The notes below the pieces were generated by a model. It was given only the letters and a program-made list of their open reading frames with translations, did not search any database and was not told the origin of the DNA. A stretch of DNA of 64,000 bases from Podospora pseudoanserina (lineage: Eukaryota > Ascomycota > Sordariomycetes > Sordariales > Podosporaceae), in NCBI RefSeq assembly GCF_035222485.1, contig NC_085925.1, forward strand, positions 682,001-746,000. The letters run 5' to 3'. The position numbers and the translations under genes are program-made. Below are positions 45,628-57,156 of this stretch, one piece after another; within the stretch, counting starts at the first letter, position 1; each line of letters opens with the position of its first letter.

Positions 45628-46841
45628 TTGTTGTTGTTGTTGTGACTTGGGTGGAGCAGATGACGACGGCTGAGCAGGAGGGGCGGGTGGTGCTGGCTCA
45701 GGAGCGATTGGGACATTTTCCTTCGCTGGTCCCTTCGCAGCACTGCCCTTGCTATCGGCATCCGCTTTGGCTGCATCCATTCTGGCCTTGCGGTGAGCGT
45801 TGCTAGAGCTCAGACCCAGGTCACGCTGTAGGATACGCGCAGCAGCAGCAATGCCTGCCCTACGGCTCTTCGATGGAGCCTCCGAAGATGCGGATGGTGC
45901 GCTGGACTGAGTTGACTTTTGGATGGCTGCCACCTTAGCAGCCTCCGCGGCAGCCTCTGCAGCGGCAACAGCCTTCTTGGTCAAGATCTTGACCGACTCC
46001 CTGGGCCTCTCGGGTGCCTTTTCGGTGGCCCTCTCCCTTTCGGTTCTCGACTCTCTGTCCCGGGTGCTTCTCCTCTTGGGTTCCTCAGCACTGGTAGCTG
46101 ATGCCTTGCCCTTCCCAGTCAGTGACTCCGTTCTGGCATGTTTCATTGCGATCTTAGCAGCAGCGATTTCCTTTGCCTTGGCAGCCTTCCTCTCCTTCAG
46201 ATACTCAATCAGAGGTGTCGTGGTGGTCTTTTCGGGTTCCTCTTCGGGCTCCGGTTCAGCAGTGACACCCTCTTTGTTCCCGTCTGGGCTTGCAAGGCTC
46301 TCCAGAAAAGCCATGAACTCCGGGTCTTGATCGATGGTCCCTTGTCGGCCGTCCACACGCTTCTTCTCGCTGGGAATCTTCTTGTAGACGGAGAACTCGA
46401 CGGTTGGTGGAGCGACAAGGGCTGGATCGTTGTAGGTCTCCTTCGCATCTTCCCACTTGGCCTCTTGTACCTTGCGGAGGAGTTCTGGCAACTGATCTCT
46501 CTGCGAGACATGGAGATATGCCCGAGCTGGTGTCGACGGTTTTGAAGGGCTAGTCTCATGTCAATATGGGGCGAGAGGCTGTCTGATCATGGCACTTACT
46601 GTTGCGAGACCTTACCAGGATACCACTTGTACCAGTCGACCTTGCCATCTCCGAGTTTCCATTCATCGCCCAAAATGGCATGGAACTCTGCTTCGGTAAG
46701 ACCTGGTGGTAGGCGACGGATCACGACTTTTTCTCCATTGGCGGGTGCCTTGGTCTTGGTTGCTTTTGGGGAATCGGCTGAAGACTGGGCGACTGCTGTA
46801 GTGCCGTTTGCCTTTCGTGATAACAACTGTGGAGTTGACAT
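44728..46841 (-). CDS. UPF3: UPF3-type nonsense-mediated mRNA decay protein
   Basis: UPF3 links the exon-junction or ribosome side to UPF2/UPF1 in nonsense-mediated decay. Exons 46600-46841 and 44728-46549, joined in phase 2 across a 50-base intron (GTAAGT, ACTAG), give 687 residues. The N-terminal Smg4/UPF3 domain starts at EKVVIRRLPPGLTEAEFHAI, continues across the splice (DWYKWYPGKVSQ then HPSKPSTPARAYLHVSQRDQ) and ends near EFMAFLESLASPDG. A long Lys/Ala/Glu region follows, with a Gln run of about 17 (CAG/CAA, near 45601-45650). Residues ~545-620 form a second RRM-like unit (TRAFIKHANHS as RNP2 region, KGFAYVDF as RNP1). The end is basic and Gly-rich (RRNPRRSKRGGRDNKDKD). A C-terminal RRM is not part of the yeast or human protein as I know them. 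Confidence 0.88.
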
Positions 46842-47563
46842 GGTCAAGCTGTGTGGTGGTTGAACCAGATATGATGAGGCTACCAGGTATGATGATAATC
46901 AATGCTCGATGTCGGTGGGTTGGCTCACTCAGTGTAAGCGGGGTTCTCAGAAAACACTGATTGCGCCACGCAATTTATGGGCTTTAAAATGACTGAAATG
47001 ATTAAAGAAAGCGCGACAGCTGGTAGAGAATTCACAGTCCCTTCGTCTAAAGGAAACATGTGACTGAGTGAAAGGGCGCTGGTGACTGTCTGAGGGTAAG
47101 TGACAGTGAGAGATGGCTTTACAAGGTTGAAGGCCCCAGAAATCCAGACTCCGATAAACAGGTGGGGGCCAGCCTTATCAGCCTCTTCCCTGTCAATGTC
47201 ATCAGGGTCCCCTTCCAATTGGCAACGCACGGACCATGATCTTGATCCCACCAGCAACTTGGCTGCTGGCTGAGTGCTTGGCTCTGACGCCGTCGCTGAG
47301 CGCGTAAATCTCGGCTGAGAGAGCCTGCTTTCGCTCCCCGCCTTACACAATCACCAACTACTACTTCTCGACCGAGATTGGCTGCTATAAGCTCTGCTGC
47401 TGCTATTCTCGGCCTGCCCTTGATTTGATACCCCCGAGATCACTATCACTCCGTGTGTAACAAGCATCATTCGACGAAAACAAACGACCGTCCAGAACAC
47501 ACTTGCGCAATACCTCGTCCCCTCCCCTCCCTCCCTCCCCACCAACCCCCTAATTCCAGAACC
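46842..47563. promoter_or_regulatory. Divergent promoter of UPF3 and the PP6-type phosphatase
   Basis: The two start codons face away from each other across 722 bases, so both promoters must lie here or overlap. The stretch before 47564 is C-rich (CCTCCCCTCCCTCCCTCCCC), usual for fungal leaders. No individual factor site is claimed. Confidence 0.55.
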
Positions 47564-48862
47564 ATGACCGCAGCGCCAAAGCCGGGCCCGGCGAATCTCC
47601 GACCCGGAGCCGGTCTCGACGAGTGGCTCGAAGAAGCAAAACAATGCCACTACCTACCAGAGTCTGTCATGAAGCAGCTCTGCGAAATGGTCAAAGAGGT
47701 CCTGATGGAGGAGTCCAACATCCAACCAGTAGTCACCCCTGTCACCATCTGCGGCGACATTCATGGCCAGTTCTACGATCTCCTAGAGCTCTTCCGAGTG
47801 GCTGGTGGCATGCCGGGCGACAACAACGTCCAGGCGCCCCAGACAGTCACAGCAGTCATCACATCCGACGACATTGAGCCCCCGAGCGAAATCACCGATC
47901 CCAAGCTGCAAAAGAAGGTCATAAATTCTGGCCCAGCCCCAATAAGTACAGATCCAAACGAAACGATCGTCGAGGGGGACACAACCACCGAGGCCATCCT
48001 CCCTCCAAACGAGGGGCTCACCCAGTCAGCAGACACCAAGTTTGTCTTTTTGGGCGATTTCGTCGACAGAGGGTATTTCAGTCTGGAAACATTTACTCTC
48101 TTAATGTGTCTAAAAGCCAAGTCCGGATCTCTCTTCCCTTTCTGAGCCCAACCCCCACTAACATCCCTTCCTAGATACCCCGACAGAATAGTCCTCGTCC
48201 GCGGCAACCACGAATCCCGTCAAATCACCCAAGTCTACGGCTTCTACGAAGAATGCCAGCAAAAATACGGCAACGCCTCCGTTTGGAAGGCCTGCTGCCA
48301 AGTCTTTGACTTTCTAGTCCTCGCGGCAATCGTGGACGGGACCGTCCTGTGCGTCCACGGCGGCCTGTCGCCCGAAATTAGAACCATCGACCAGATCCGT
48401 GTTGTGGCTAGAGCGCAGGAGATCCCGCATGAAGGTGCGTTTTGCGATTTGGTGTGGAGTGACCCGGAGGATATCGACACGTGGGCGGTGAGCCCGAGAG
48501 GAGCAGGTTGGCTGTTTGGCGATAAGGTCGCTACCGAGTTTAACCACGTGAATGGGCTGAAGACGATTGCGAGGGCGCATCAGTTGGTGAATGAGGGTTA
48601 CAAGGTATGTGTTTTTCGGGATTGTGTGTGTCTGGGGGGTTTGAGGGATGTTTGCTAATGATATTGTTAGTATCACTTCAGCGAACGGTCGGTGGTGACG
48701 GTCTGGTCAGCACCGAATTACTGCTATCGCTGTGGTAATGTGGCGTCGATCATGACGGTGGACGAGCAGCTCAATACCAAGTTTAGCATCTTCTCGGCTG
48801 TGCCGGATGATCAGCGCCATGTGCCAGCTGGGAGGAGAGGGCCGGGTGATTACTTCCTGTAG
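47564..48862 (+). CDS. ppe1: Serine/threonine protein phosphatase, PP6/SIT4 (ppe1) type catalytic subunit
   Basis: PPP-family metallophosphatase. Exons 47564-48120, 48175-48604 and 48671-48862 give 392 residues. Metal and catalytic motifs are present: [42 protein letters not shown], and the C-terminal YFL methylation-type end. [20 protein letters not shown] and [20 protein letters not shown] point to the SIT4/PP6 branch rather than PP2A, PP4 or PPG1. Between FRVAGG and [13 protein letters not shown] there is an extra ~70-residue acidic/Thr-rich insert ([20 protein letters not shown]) in the same exon; my memory is that filamentous-fungal orthologues share such an insert. The first intron has a weak GTCCGG donor but a good CACTAACA branch and CCTAG end, and only this join restores [13 protein letters not shown]. 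Yeast Sit4 acts in TOR and G1/S control. Confidence 0.92.
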
Positions 48863-49584
48863 AGGGAGGCAGGGGGGGGAGGAGGGCTATCGATCCTGGG
48901 GTAGCAACCAACCACGGGATAACGTGTTGTAGCGTCTTGTCGGCTAAGAGACCTGTTTTGATGCGGTGTACGAGGGAAACCGGCGTTTTACATGTTGTTA
49001 TATTTGTCGGGGCACACGGCAATTGATTTTTTTTTTGGACGGGATGATGAATAACTGGGATGAACATTTGATAAACTACTAGCATTGAGTTGGGTTGGTT
49101 GATTGGTCATTTTTGGGAGGGTGGGAGAAAGAGATGCTTGTATATTGTATACTGTCACTTTTTTCATCAAGCGGACCTTTTTGAGGGGTGTTTGAACTAT
49201 TGAGTGGCTTTGGGCTTTCTGATATACCCGATTTTTGTTGTATTACCTACTTTTTTTGGGGTTAAAAAAAGAAGACAGACGGGGGGATGGAGATGTCTTG
49301 GAGCCCAAGCGTTTCTGAAGAACTGAAGTGTTGAAAGGTACAAAGAAAGCTGAGTATTTTGATATCTATAAGTTTGATGCTCTCTATACATGATGGGAAA
49401 TTCTCAATGCTCGTTCTGAGCCGTGGAAAGCCAAAAAAATAAAATAAGAACTAAATGTTAAAAGATGGTCAAGAGAAAGCAAAAACGCCCCGTATTATGC
49501 CTGTCCCACCATCACCCCCGTTGCACCCTTCGTACTCCACGGCCCCCCACATCTAGCGTATAATACCCAATCTTCACTTCGTAG
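48863..49584. other. Convergent intergenic region, no gene seen
   Basis: Lies between two facing 3' ends. G-rich then A/T-rich, consistent with untranslated regions. No coding evidence. Confidence 0.5.
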
Positions 49585-52073
49585 TTAAACTATTACTCTT
49601 CGCACCTCCACCCCCTTCCCCTTCTCCTTCTTCTCCTCCACCACAACCTTCACCCCGGGCAGTCGTCCCAAACTGCCAGATGACCCCTCCCCTATCCCAC
49701 CAGACCCAGATTGATCACTCCCCGAACTCCCAACCCTCTTCCCCTGGATAACCACTTGTTTTTCCCCCCCAGCCCGGTCACTCACCCTCTCCAGAATCCT
49801 CGCCTGTGACCGTCTCCGTTGCTCCTCAATCTTTTGCTGCTGCTCCTCCTTCCGCTGCCGGATCGCAAGACAAAACTTGGAGTTGGACCTGATCTTGTCC
49901 CCCTGCCAGAGAAACACAAAGGGAATAGCACACATGAGCGTGCTCACGCCCCCAAGCAGCGAGCAAGCACCGCTTATCCCCAACTTCTCAAACATGGGGA
50001 GAGTAGCCAAAGGCAAGACAGTAGCGAGCAAAGAGCGGGAGGTTGACGCGGCAGCGTTGGCAGACGCGGCGTAGACTTCGTACGCGTCGGTCAAATAGTT
50101 CCTATCCCCATCACACCCAACATCAGTAACTATCAGGGGAAGGGGGGTTAGGAGAGGGGGACAAACAAGAGAGCCTGGAAAATACACATAAACCCCACCC
50201 CAAACGGCACCCCCGCCAGCATCGGCACAAAAAAGTGAACCCCCTCCTTCGCCGTCCATCCCAACCAAAAAAGACTAATCACAAACATCGGCCCCCCGAC
50301 ACACGCGAGCGGTAACCGTCTGTACTCCTCCTGTCTAGTCCACGCCTTGTTCCTCGCCATCGCCGACCTCAGAACACTATCCCACACAAAAAAGATCGGC
50401 AACGCGAGTAAGCACCCCGCCCCAACGGCCAGATACGTCAACCCGCACTCCCCCGGCGAGAGCCCATAAACCCCAGTGAAAATGATCGGAAACGCCTCAA
50501 AACACATGTAAAAGATGGCATAACAAAGCGCGAGGTAAGCACACGAAGTATTAACGATCGGCTCCGTGACGAGCATCTTGATGGGCCGGTATAAAACAAC
50601 AGTCGTCAACTCCCTGAACGACTTCTTCTCCATCTCATGCAGCGCCACCACCCTAGCCTTGGCGTCATGAAGGCGAATCTCCTCAGCGCGTCGCTTGAGG
50701 AGGACAGGACCATATGTTTCTGGGAGGAAGAACAAGGGGACAAGTGTGCATCCCGCGTAAATAAGTCCAATCCAAAACGCCCACCTCCAACCGATTGTTT
50801 CGGAGCAGTAGCCTGATATGATTGGGGCGAGTAAAGGCCCGGAGACGGTCGTCATGAAGAATAACCCCATGTTCCTCCCTCGAGTGCGAGGGTTGGGGGA
50901 GATGTCGGCGATTATCCCTGGGACGATGGCGATGGGGGCGGAGGCGAAGGTTCCGGTTAGGAGGCGGAAGATGAGGAACATGATCCAGCTGTTTGCGAGG
51001 GCGGTTGCGAGGGTGAAGGCGGTGAATATTAGGAAGGTGATCATTGTTGGGATTTTGCGGCCGAATTGCTCGGAAAGGGGGGCCCAGAGGATGGGGCCCA
51101 TGACGTAGCCGATCAGATAGACGGAGATGGGGAGGACTTGTTGGGATTCGTTGGTAATGTCCCATTTGTCTGAGATAAAAGGCAGGGCGTTGGCTGGGAG
51201 GGCAGAGCCCATGGTTGAGTTGATGATGAGCATCATGCAAGTGATGAGGATGCAGGCTTTCTTGCCGGGGGACCACTCGTGCGGGTTGCCCGTGTCGTGG
51301 TCGGGTTCCCAGGAGACGATCATTTCTTCTTCATCGTCCGAGGTGGCGTGGCTGGAGGCGTAGTATGGAAAGGGGGTAGAAGTGGCGGGGGACTTTTTGA
51401 GGGAAGAGCTTTTGGTGAGGGTTCCGGTTGGTGGTTGGGGGTATTGGGTTTGTTCTTGCTGTTGCTGTTGAGCGGGTTCAAAGGCCGCGATATCAAGCTC
51501 GCCGGCGAGAATGCTCATGCATGTTGGGCAGCGAGGATGAGCCTGCTCTGGAACCTGGGGTTCTTCCCGGTTCTCCCCACTGCTCTCGCCAACATCTCGC
51601 GCGGGCTGCGTGCTTGCCATTGACACCCCTCGGCCCTCAGTGCCTCCAGCGGCGGCCAGGATAGCCTGGACTTCCTCTTTCGACAAGCCCAGAATATCAA
51701 AGGAGCACTCCCGTTTCACCGATCCATCGGGTGATACCACTCGCTGGCACATATCTGGTGTAGAAACTGTGGCACGAAGAGCGGATGGTGGGCGAGCTCG
51801 TGTGGTCCTGATTAACGGAAACGCTCTGGGGACCTGCGTCAGAGTTACTTCTTCCGAGACCGTTTCGATCGCGTCTTTCTCCTGTGGTGCTTCGACCTGT
51901 TTCTCACTCTCCCGGATAGCTTCTTCGTCTTTGGGTTCCTTAACTACGGGTTCATCAGACTTCTCGGGAACATCAAGTGTTGTATGAGTGTCATGATAGC
52001 TCTGGAAGGATGGCCTGTGGTGAACATCGTCTCCTCCGTCGTACTGGCTGCTGGTTCGTTGTGGCTCTTCCAT
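49585..52073 (-). CDS. Major facilitator superfamily transporter (DHA1 type)
   Basis: Exons 50167-52073 and 49585-50101, joined in phase 2 over an intron of 65 bases (GTTTGT, GATAG), give 807 residues. About 285 cytosolic, acidic and Ser/Thr/Gln-rich residues come first, including a CPTC pair (RCPTCMSILAGELDIAAFEP). The 12-helix core then begins at NPHEWSPGKKACILITCMML, a motif typical of fungal drug:H+ antiporter and polyamine-type exporters. The MFS loop signature appears as APLSEQFGRKIPTM after helix 2, RLLTGTFASAPIAIVPGIIA marks helix 4, and GPLLAPIISGYCSETIGWRW the helix 5 region. Residues after the last helices form a charged coiled-coil-like tail (LAIRQRKEEQQQKIEEQRRR) and a Gly/Ser/Val-rich end. 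The substrate cannot be told. The unusually long N-terminus and C-tail distinguish it from standard ~500-residue DHA1 proteins. Confidence 0.88.
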
Positions 52074-53469
52074 GGCGATCAGGAAGCTTGATCGACTACC
52101 CAAAATCTACAGCCAGGAGGTGAAGGTTGGGTGTGGAGGACAGGGCCCTGGTGATTGTAAAAGAGTGTATTGGTCGAAATGTCAGTCACCAAGTCTGGCC
52201 AGAAGCAAAAATCCAACTCCGGGGAGCAGAAGATCAAATATCCCATCCACAGCTCGAGAGAGCGTGGACAGACGGCGCCATGGGCGAGCTGAAGCAACCG
52301 ATCACACATGTCAGAGTGTAGCCCGCAACACCAGAAATAAGGCCACCAAGGTAGTTGGTTGCCGGGCATCACTGTGCATATTCTCCTGAAAAGCTTGAAA
52401 AAGACCCTAGGAGAGGTAGTGTGTTGGTCCTCTGTAACCATCGGGTCGGTGATAGCCCGGCTGCCGTTGAACTAGCTTTCGAAAAGAGGGGACTAATGGG
52501 TCTAATGTCCCATCTAGTAGGACAGAGTTAGAACGGCGTCGATGTGATAATGTGCACCACGAGACTGGGCCAACTGCAGGCCCGACGAAGGTGAGGTGAG
52601 CTGCCTTCTTTTCGGCGATAGCATTGCATCTCGACTCCTGTAGGGTGTGTGAGTTGGCGGTGAGCTGTCATGATCTACCATATCGTGACAATAGACGAAG
52701 ACAGCACCAGGTATCTCAGAGGCCCGGCCGAGAAATAAGGAGTCATCTGCAGGACTTGGCGGTCAATTGTCAAGTCCCGCACCCTGCATTTATGGGTGTC
52801 GGGTATCTGAACACCCACTATAGCACAGCTCGAAGATGTAGTACGTGGTGGCTACTTCACAAGGGGACCTTCCCCCTGATTGGGGCTGAAACTGGCCCAT
52901 GGAAAGGGTATCTGGAACGCGCAAGGCTCAGTCGTAGGGCCAAATTACCGGGCCGTAGCATCGAGGTCTTGCTACTAAGTTTTGACGCGTTCCTAGCGGG
53001 ATGATGTCAAAGCCACGTCTGTGGGACATTAACAAAGCAAGTCATAATGGAGGTTCAGATTGGATTTCTTGATATTGCGCGCAAGACGGGATGCTATGTG
53101 CATTAGCAATGCCCAACCCGACTATCGTGCTTGGATGTAGCTTACGAATTACTACACCCAGACCCCTTCATGAACGAATCTCCAATGGCATTGTAGCCAG
53201 TAGATCAAATGAGTCCCGAACAAGTGGTGATGTGTCGGCCTCTCTCCTCCATCCCAAACCAGGCGTCGAGTTGGCCACAGGGTGGTTTCTCAAACTGAGA
53301 TCATTGCCCCATCGTTTTCCTGCAAGATTCACAGAGTCAGGAGATGTCGGGGAACGGTGGCAGGTGAAAAGTGCAGACGTCGGGCAGCGGAATGCGGGGA
53401 GCCATCACCGCTGACATGCAGTAAGATGTTTCACATGTCTCGCAAAGAAGAGCTGTCCATTTCCTCCCA
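52074..53469. other. Intergenic, 1.4 kb, no gene seen
   Basis: Upstream of the MFS gene and downstream of prefoldin 4. Scattered short open frames only; no repeat or motif noticed. Confidence 0.5.
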
Positions 53470-54057
53470 TCATGTCTCGAGATTGATAGTCTTTCCAAAT
53501 CGCGCATACAGCTCCACCTTCAGCTGCGTCATTTCCTCCCGAATGGTGGCCATCTTGTCCTCCAACTCCCCGATTTCCTCCTCAATCTTGGCTGTTGAGA
53601 GGCCAAGGAGCTCCTGTGCCTGTGGTAGCGGCAGGTGGAAGAAGGCGTCTCCAATCTTGTACCTGGTAAATGTCAGAGCATGTGGCGGGAGATAATGATG
53701 CAGGAAGCAGAGAAAAACTCACGGAACAAGGTCATCCTCGTCGGCGAGCTCAAGCTCCGTCGTGATGTCGTCAAGCTCTTCCTTTTCTTTCTGTGCGGGG
53801 TTCAGCAAGGCTAGTTTCTGAAGCTGTGAACAGAGTTGTCTCACGTTTTTTACTTTGAGCTCCTCCTCGAGTGTGAGTTCGTGGGAGTGGAGGCGGCTGA
53901 ATTTGTTGATCTTGTCCTGATCCTCACGGCGGACCTCGATCTCATCCCCTACTGCATCCTCCTCCTCCTTGGTCAACTGGGTGAGAGTGAGCAATGTTGG
54001 CAGCAGAATTCACAGGCCCATCGATGGAAATCTTACCATTCTCCTGCTCAAATTCAT
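53470..54057 (-). CDS. GIM3: Prefoldin subunit 4 (GIM3 type)
   Basis: Beta-type subunit of the hexameric prefoldin chaperone that hands nascent actin and tubulin to the CCT chaperonin. Exons 54037-54057 (seven codons, MNLSRRM), 53723-53976 and 53470-53662 give 155 residues. Introns 53977-54036 (GTAAGA, CCAG) and 53663-53722 (GTGAGT, CCAG) join in phases 0 and 2. Two long helices flank a central hairpin: EIEVRREDQDKINKFSRLHS in the first, the conserved YKIGDAFFHLPLPQAQELLG in the middle and KIEEEIGELEDKMATIREEM in the second. The length and the KIGDAFF motif are those of prefoldin 4. Divergent from the CENP-W-like gene, 357 bases apart. Confidence 0.92.
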
Positions 54058-54414
54058 CTTGGCGAGTTTTGTCTATTTTCCTCTATTCCACGCAACGAGG
54101 ATATCTGGAAGTTCAAGAAGGGCTGTCGTCTTGGTCAGGCAGAAAGCTGTCGTTCAACTCAGTGGGATGGGGGGGACCCCACCATCAGAGATCTACAAGG
54201 TTGAAGGTGGGGCGAGGTCTGTTTATTCTCCGATTGGCCAGACACCTTTGAACCCTGCAAGTCAACAAACAAGCACCAGCACTTCTTTCATCAATCATCA
54301 ACCTCGTTTTCTCAATTCTCCTTGAACGGTGTCGGTCTTTCATCTCATTTATCTATTGCTATCTTCAAGAGTCACTGTGTGCCACGCGTTTTGTCAACAA
54401 TTCCAGCAGTCAAA
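54058..54414. promoter_or_regulatory. Divergent promoter, prefoldin 4 and CENP-W-like gene
   Basis: Only 357 bases separate the two start codons, so the promoters are shared or abutting. No individual factor site is claimed. Confidence 0.55.
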
Positions 54415-54810
54415 ATGCCCGGTCAAAAGCTGTATCCACGCGCGACAGTCAAGAAAATCGTTAAGGCTCACTCCAATTGCAGCGTGAGCAAGAACGCAGA
54501 TGTCATGGTATGCCATTTTCAAGTCTTTATTCACGCGTGTTTTTGGGACTAACCAGGATTTAGATCTTTCTGGATTACATGCTGTTTATGCAAAAGTAAG
54601 CTCATCATCACCCATCCCCATGAGATGGCACATACTGACTGAAAGTAGTCTGGTGAAAGAAGCCTCCATTGAAGCCAAAAAGGGTGGTGAAAAGGGCATC
54701 ACGGCACGCAGTGTGAAGAAGGTGACGGCGGTAAGCAACCCTACTCTCGTTTGCAAAACACTGGCTGACCTTGTGTTTTCTAGGATTCATTGGCCAAGTT
54801 CAAAGGATGA
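54415..54810 (+). CDS. wip1: CENP-W-like inner kinetochore histone-fold protein
   Basis: Small histone-fold protein; CENP-W pairs with CENP-T at the inner kinetochore (S. pombe Wip1). Four exons, 54415-54507, 54564-54595, 54649-54730 and 54784-54810, give 77 residues. Exon 2 is 32 bases and exon 4 is 27, so no ORF search shows the protein. Introns have GTATGC, GTAAGC and GTAAGC donors and CTAAC or CTGAC branches. The spliced protein begins MPGQKLYPRATVKKIVKAHS, continues SVSKNADVMIFLDYMLFMQ (helix 2 of the fold), then a Lys/Glu-rich stretch and GITARSVKKVTADSLAKFKG, the loop 2-helix 3 part. Composition and length suit CENP-W; a related NF-Y/H2A-like small protein is the alternative. Confidence 0.85.
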
Positions 54811-55600
54811 ATGACAAGGCGACAAGGCCAAGGGACCCAAAACTAGTTTTGCCGTTGGCTTCGTATTATTGTATGCAGAGAATGGCTTGATGACGCCGTG
54901 TCTGTTCACTGAGGTCCGCTCAAAGCCCGGCAGAGTGGGGATCAACCCGGCCGGGACGGAGCCCGCGACCGAGAGAGAGATCGGGTGTGGGGAGGTGTGC
55001 ACCGAGATGGATGAATGCGAATATCTCGGAGTAGGAGACATTGTGTGACTGCAAATCAGAACACTTTATGTCTATAGGTGGGTACCATGCAGCTGGTAAT
55101 CAAACCAATATAGATGGTTGAGTAGGCACCCGTTGTCTATGGTTATGCTGCCTTGTTGTTTCCTGCTGCTTCTGCACGGTTCCAAACCCTCAGCCTGAGC
55201 CTCCAAAGGGCAGCCAATCGTGTGTGAGGCGTGGACGGCTTGGCCCATGCTTTCAGAAATCCGGGGCGGGAAGGAGCTCCCAAAAGAAAGAAAGCACGCC
55301 GCTTGCTTTTGCAGCTTCAAATTTTCAAGTCAACTCTTTATTTACTTGATACCTTGCCTACATAAACCTACCAATCTCTGTTTTTTCCGATTTCTGCTGA
55401 GAAGTCGTGAGCCAATCTCGAATTGCCACCATTTCTTGCATCCCACCTCCCACCTCCTCCCACCAAGTAACCTAGCCACCGACTCCATCCGTCTGGTCTC
55501 TACCCCACAATTAGCGGCGCCTTAAGACCAGAGCTCTCTGTTTGGGCTGAACACTCACCACAACACCACAGCTCAATTGTACTATTCACATCCAACCGCC
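54811..55600. other. Intergenic, no gene seen
   Basis: Holds the 3' end of the CENP-W-like gene and the promoter and leader of the YAG7-type gene. The leader before 55601 is C/A-rich. No open frame with a motif. Confidence 0.5.
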
Positions 55601-57156
55601 ATGGCTCCCACTACTGTCCAGAATCCTCCGGCGCCCGTCGAGTCCAAAACCGCCCAGAAGAAGAAGGCCAAGGCCACTGCTGCTGTCAAGGCCGCTGCCG
55701 GCACCGAGTCTCCTGCCCCTGCTTCCGTTGCTGGCGGCGAGAACCCAGATGACAGCTCTGAGAATGGCTACATCCGCGAGCTTTCCAAGTAGGCAGTATC
55801 CCCAGACAAAATGAGTCGATTCAATTGCTGACGCATCGTGCTTGCAGGAACATCCGCAACCTCAACAAGAAGATCGTAAGTTGGCTGTCACGCCACTCCC
55901 ACCTCGCTTGCTCCCATCCGCTGACCGATTTCCCAGTCCAATGGTGCCAGAATCGAGAATTTGATCAACGAGCATAGTGGCAAGTCGCTCGAGGAGCTCG
56001 TAGCTGCCAAGATCATCAATGCCGACCAGGCTGCCTCGCACCTGAAACGGCCCTCCCTTCAGAACCAGCTCGCCCAGTTCGAGAAGGAGCTTGCCATGCA
56101 CAAGCAGATCGAGGCCGACCACCGTTCCCGTCTGAGCCAGCTGGAGACTACGCTGAAGGAGAAGTTCGAGAAGGAGAAGGAGGAGCTTGTTGCTGAGACA
56201 AAGCAAAAGGTCGAGGCCGAGGCCGACGAAAAACTGAGGGGCTACCTTTTGGCTCTTTCGCAGTTCCTTCGTCTCGCTGCTGCCCGCCGTCTCGCCGAGG
56301 CTGATAGCTCGATTGATGAGAATGCGGCTATCGAAGGTGTTCTTCTCCATATCTACTGTGGTGATAATGATTCCGTCACCGAGATGCTCAAGTTGGTCCA
56401 GGGATCAGATGAGCGCGTCCTTGGTGTTGAGGGGAGGTTACTGAAGACTACCTGCAAGTTGCTGATCAGTCGCTATTGTCAAAGGTGTGCTAACTCTTTG
56501 TAGTTGCCGATATCAAGGAGGAGGCTTATGCCCATCTGAACCCAAACTACAAGCGTCCCAAGCCAGCCGAGCCCGAGTTTGCGGAAGAGCTGAAGTTGGA
56601 CGAGTACGAGTCGACGGTTTTGGTCGAGACTGACCCAACAGTTGCCAATGCCGGTCTCACCGAGGTTGACGATGGCTCTGCCGTCGCTTTGACAAACGGC
56701 CATGGCCAGGACGCCTCGTCTGCTAGCGGCGGTGCTCCCGGCAACGCCGATGTCGCCGACAGCGCCGCCAATGCCGCTGGCGAGAACCAGTGGGATACCG
56801 GCAACACCATCTCGGACTCGCAGGAATGGGTTAGTGTCAACGTTCCCCGCGATCTCGGCGAGACGGAGACCGGTGCGGCCGCTACGCCTGCCCAGCCTAC
56901 TGCCCCGGTTACCAACCAGTCGTGGGCTGACGAGCATCCCGAGACGGCGGCCGAGGCTACCACCCCTGCCGATGATGGATTTCACCAGGTCCCGAGCCGC
57001 AGCCGTGGCAGCCGTGATGGTGGCCACCGTGGTCGTGGCGGTTTCCGTGGCCGCGGTGGTGGTTTCCGCGGTGATGGCCGTGGACGCGGTCGTGGCCGTG
57101 GTGGTGATCGCGGGGGTTTCCCCTCGCGTCCTCGCCGGGAAGAAAGCCAGGGTTAG
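55601..57156 (+). CDS. YAG7-type protein with C-terminal RGG domain
   Basis: Exons 55601-55788, 55848-55875, 55937-56423 and 56504-57156 give 451 residues. The second exon is 28 bases. Order: Ala/Lys-rich head (SKTAQKKKAKATAAVKAAAG), then the YAG7 dimerisation-like helical region (NGYIRELSK, NIRNLNKKI, SNGARIENLINEHSGKSLEE, KQIEADHRSRLSQLETTLKE), a second conserved part (AIEGVLLHIYCGDNDSVTEM), an acidic middle, and an Arg/Gly-rich end from about residue 395 (GFRGRGGGFRGDGRGRGRGR) typical of RNA-binding proteins. Yeast Yag7 is a ribosome-associated protein of unclear role. The third intron has a clear CTAAC branch and TTTGTAG end at 56503, but its donor (GTGTTG at 56424) is weak; other donors fail to keep the frame. 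Confidence is high for the gene, lower for that junction. Confidence 0.85.
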
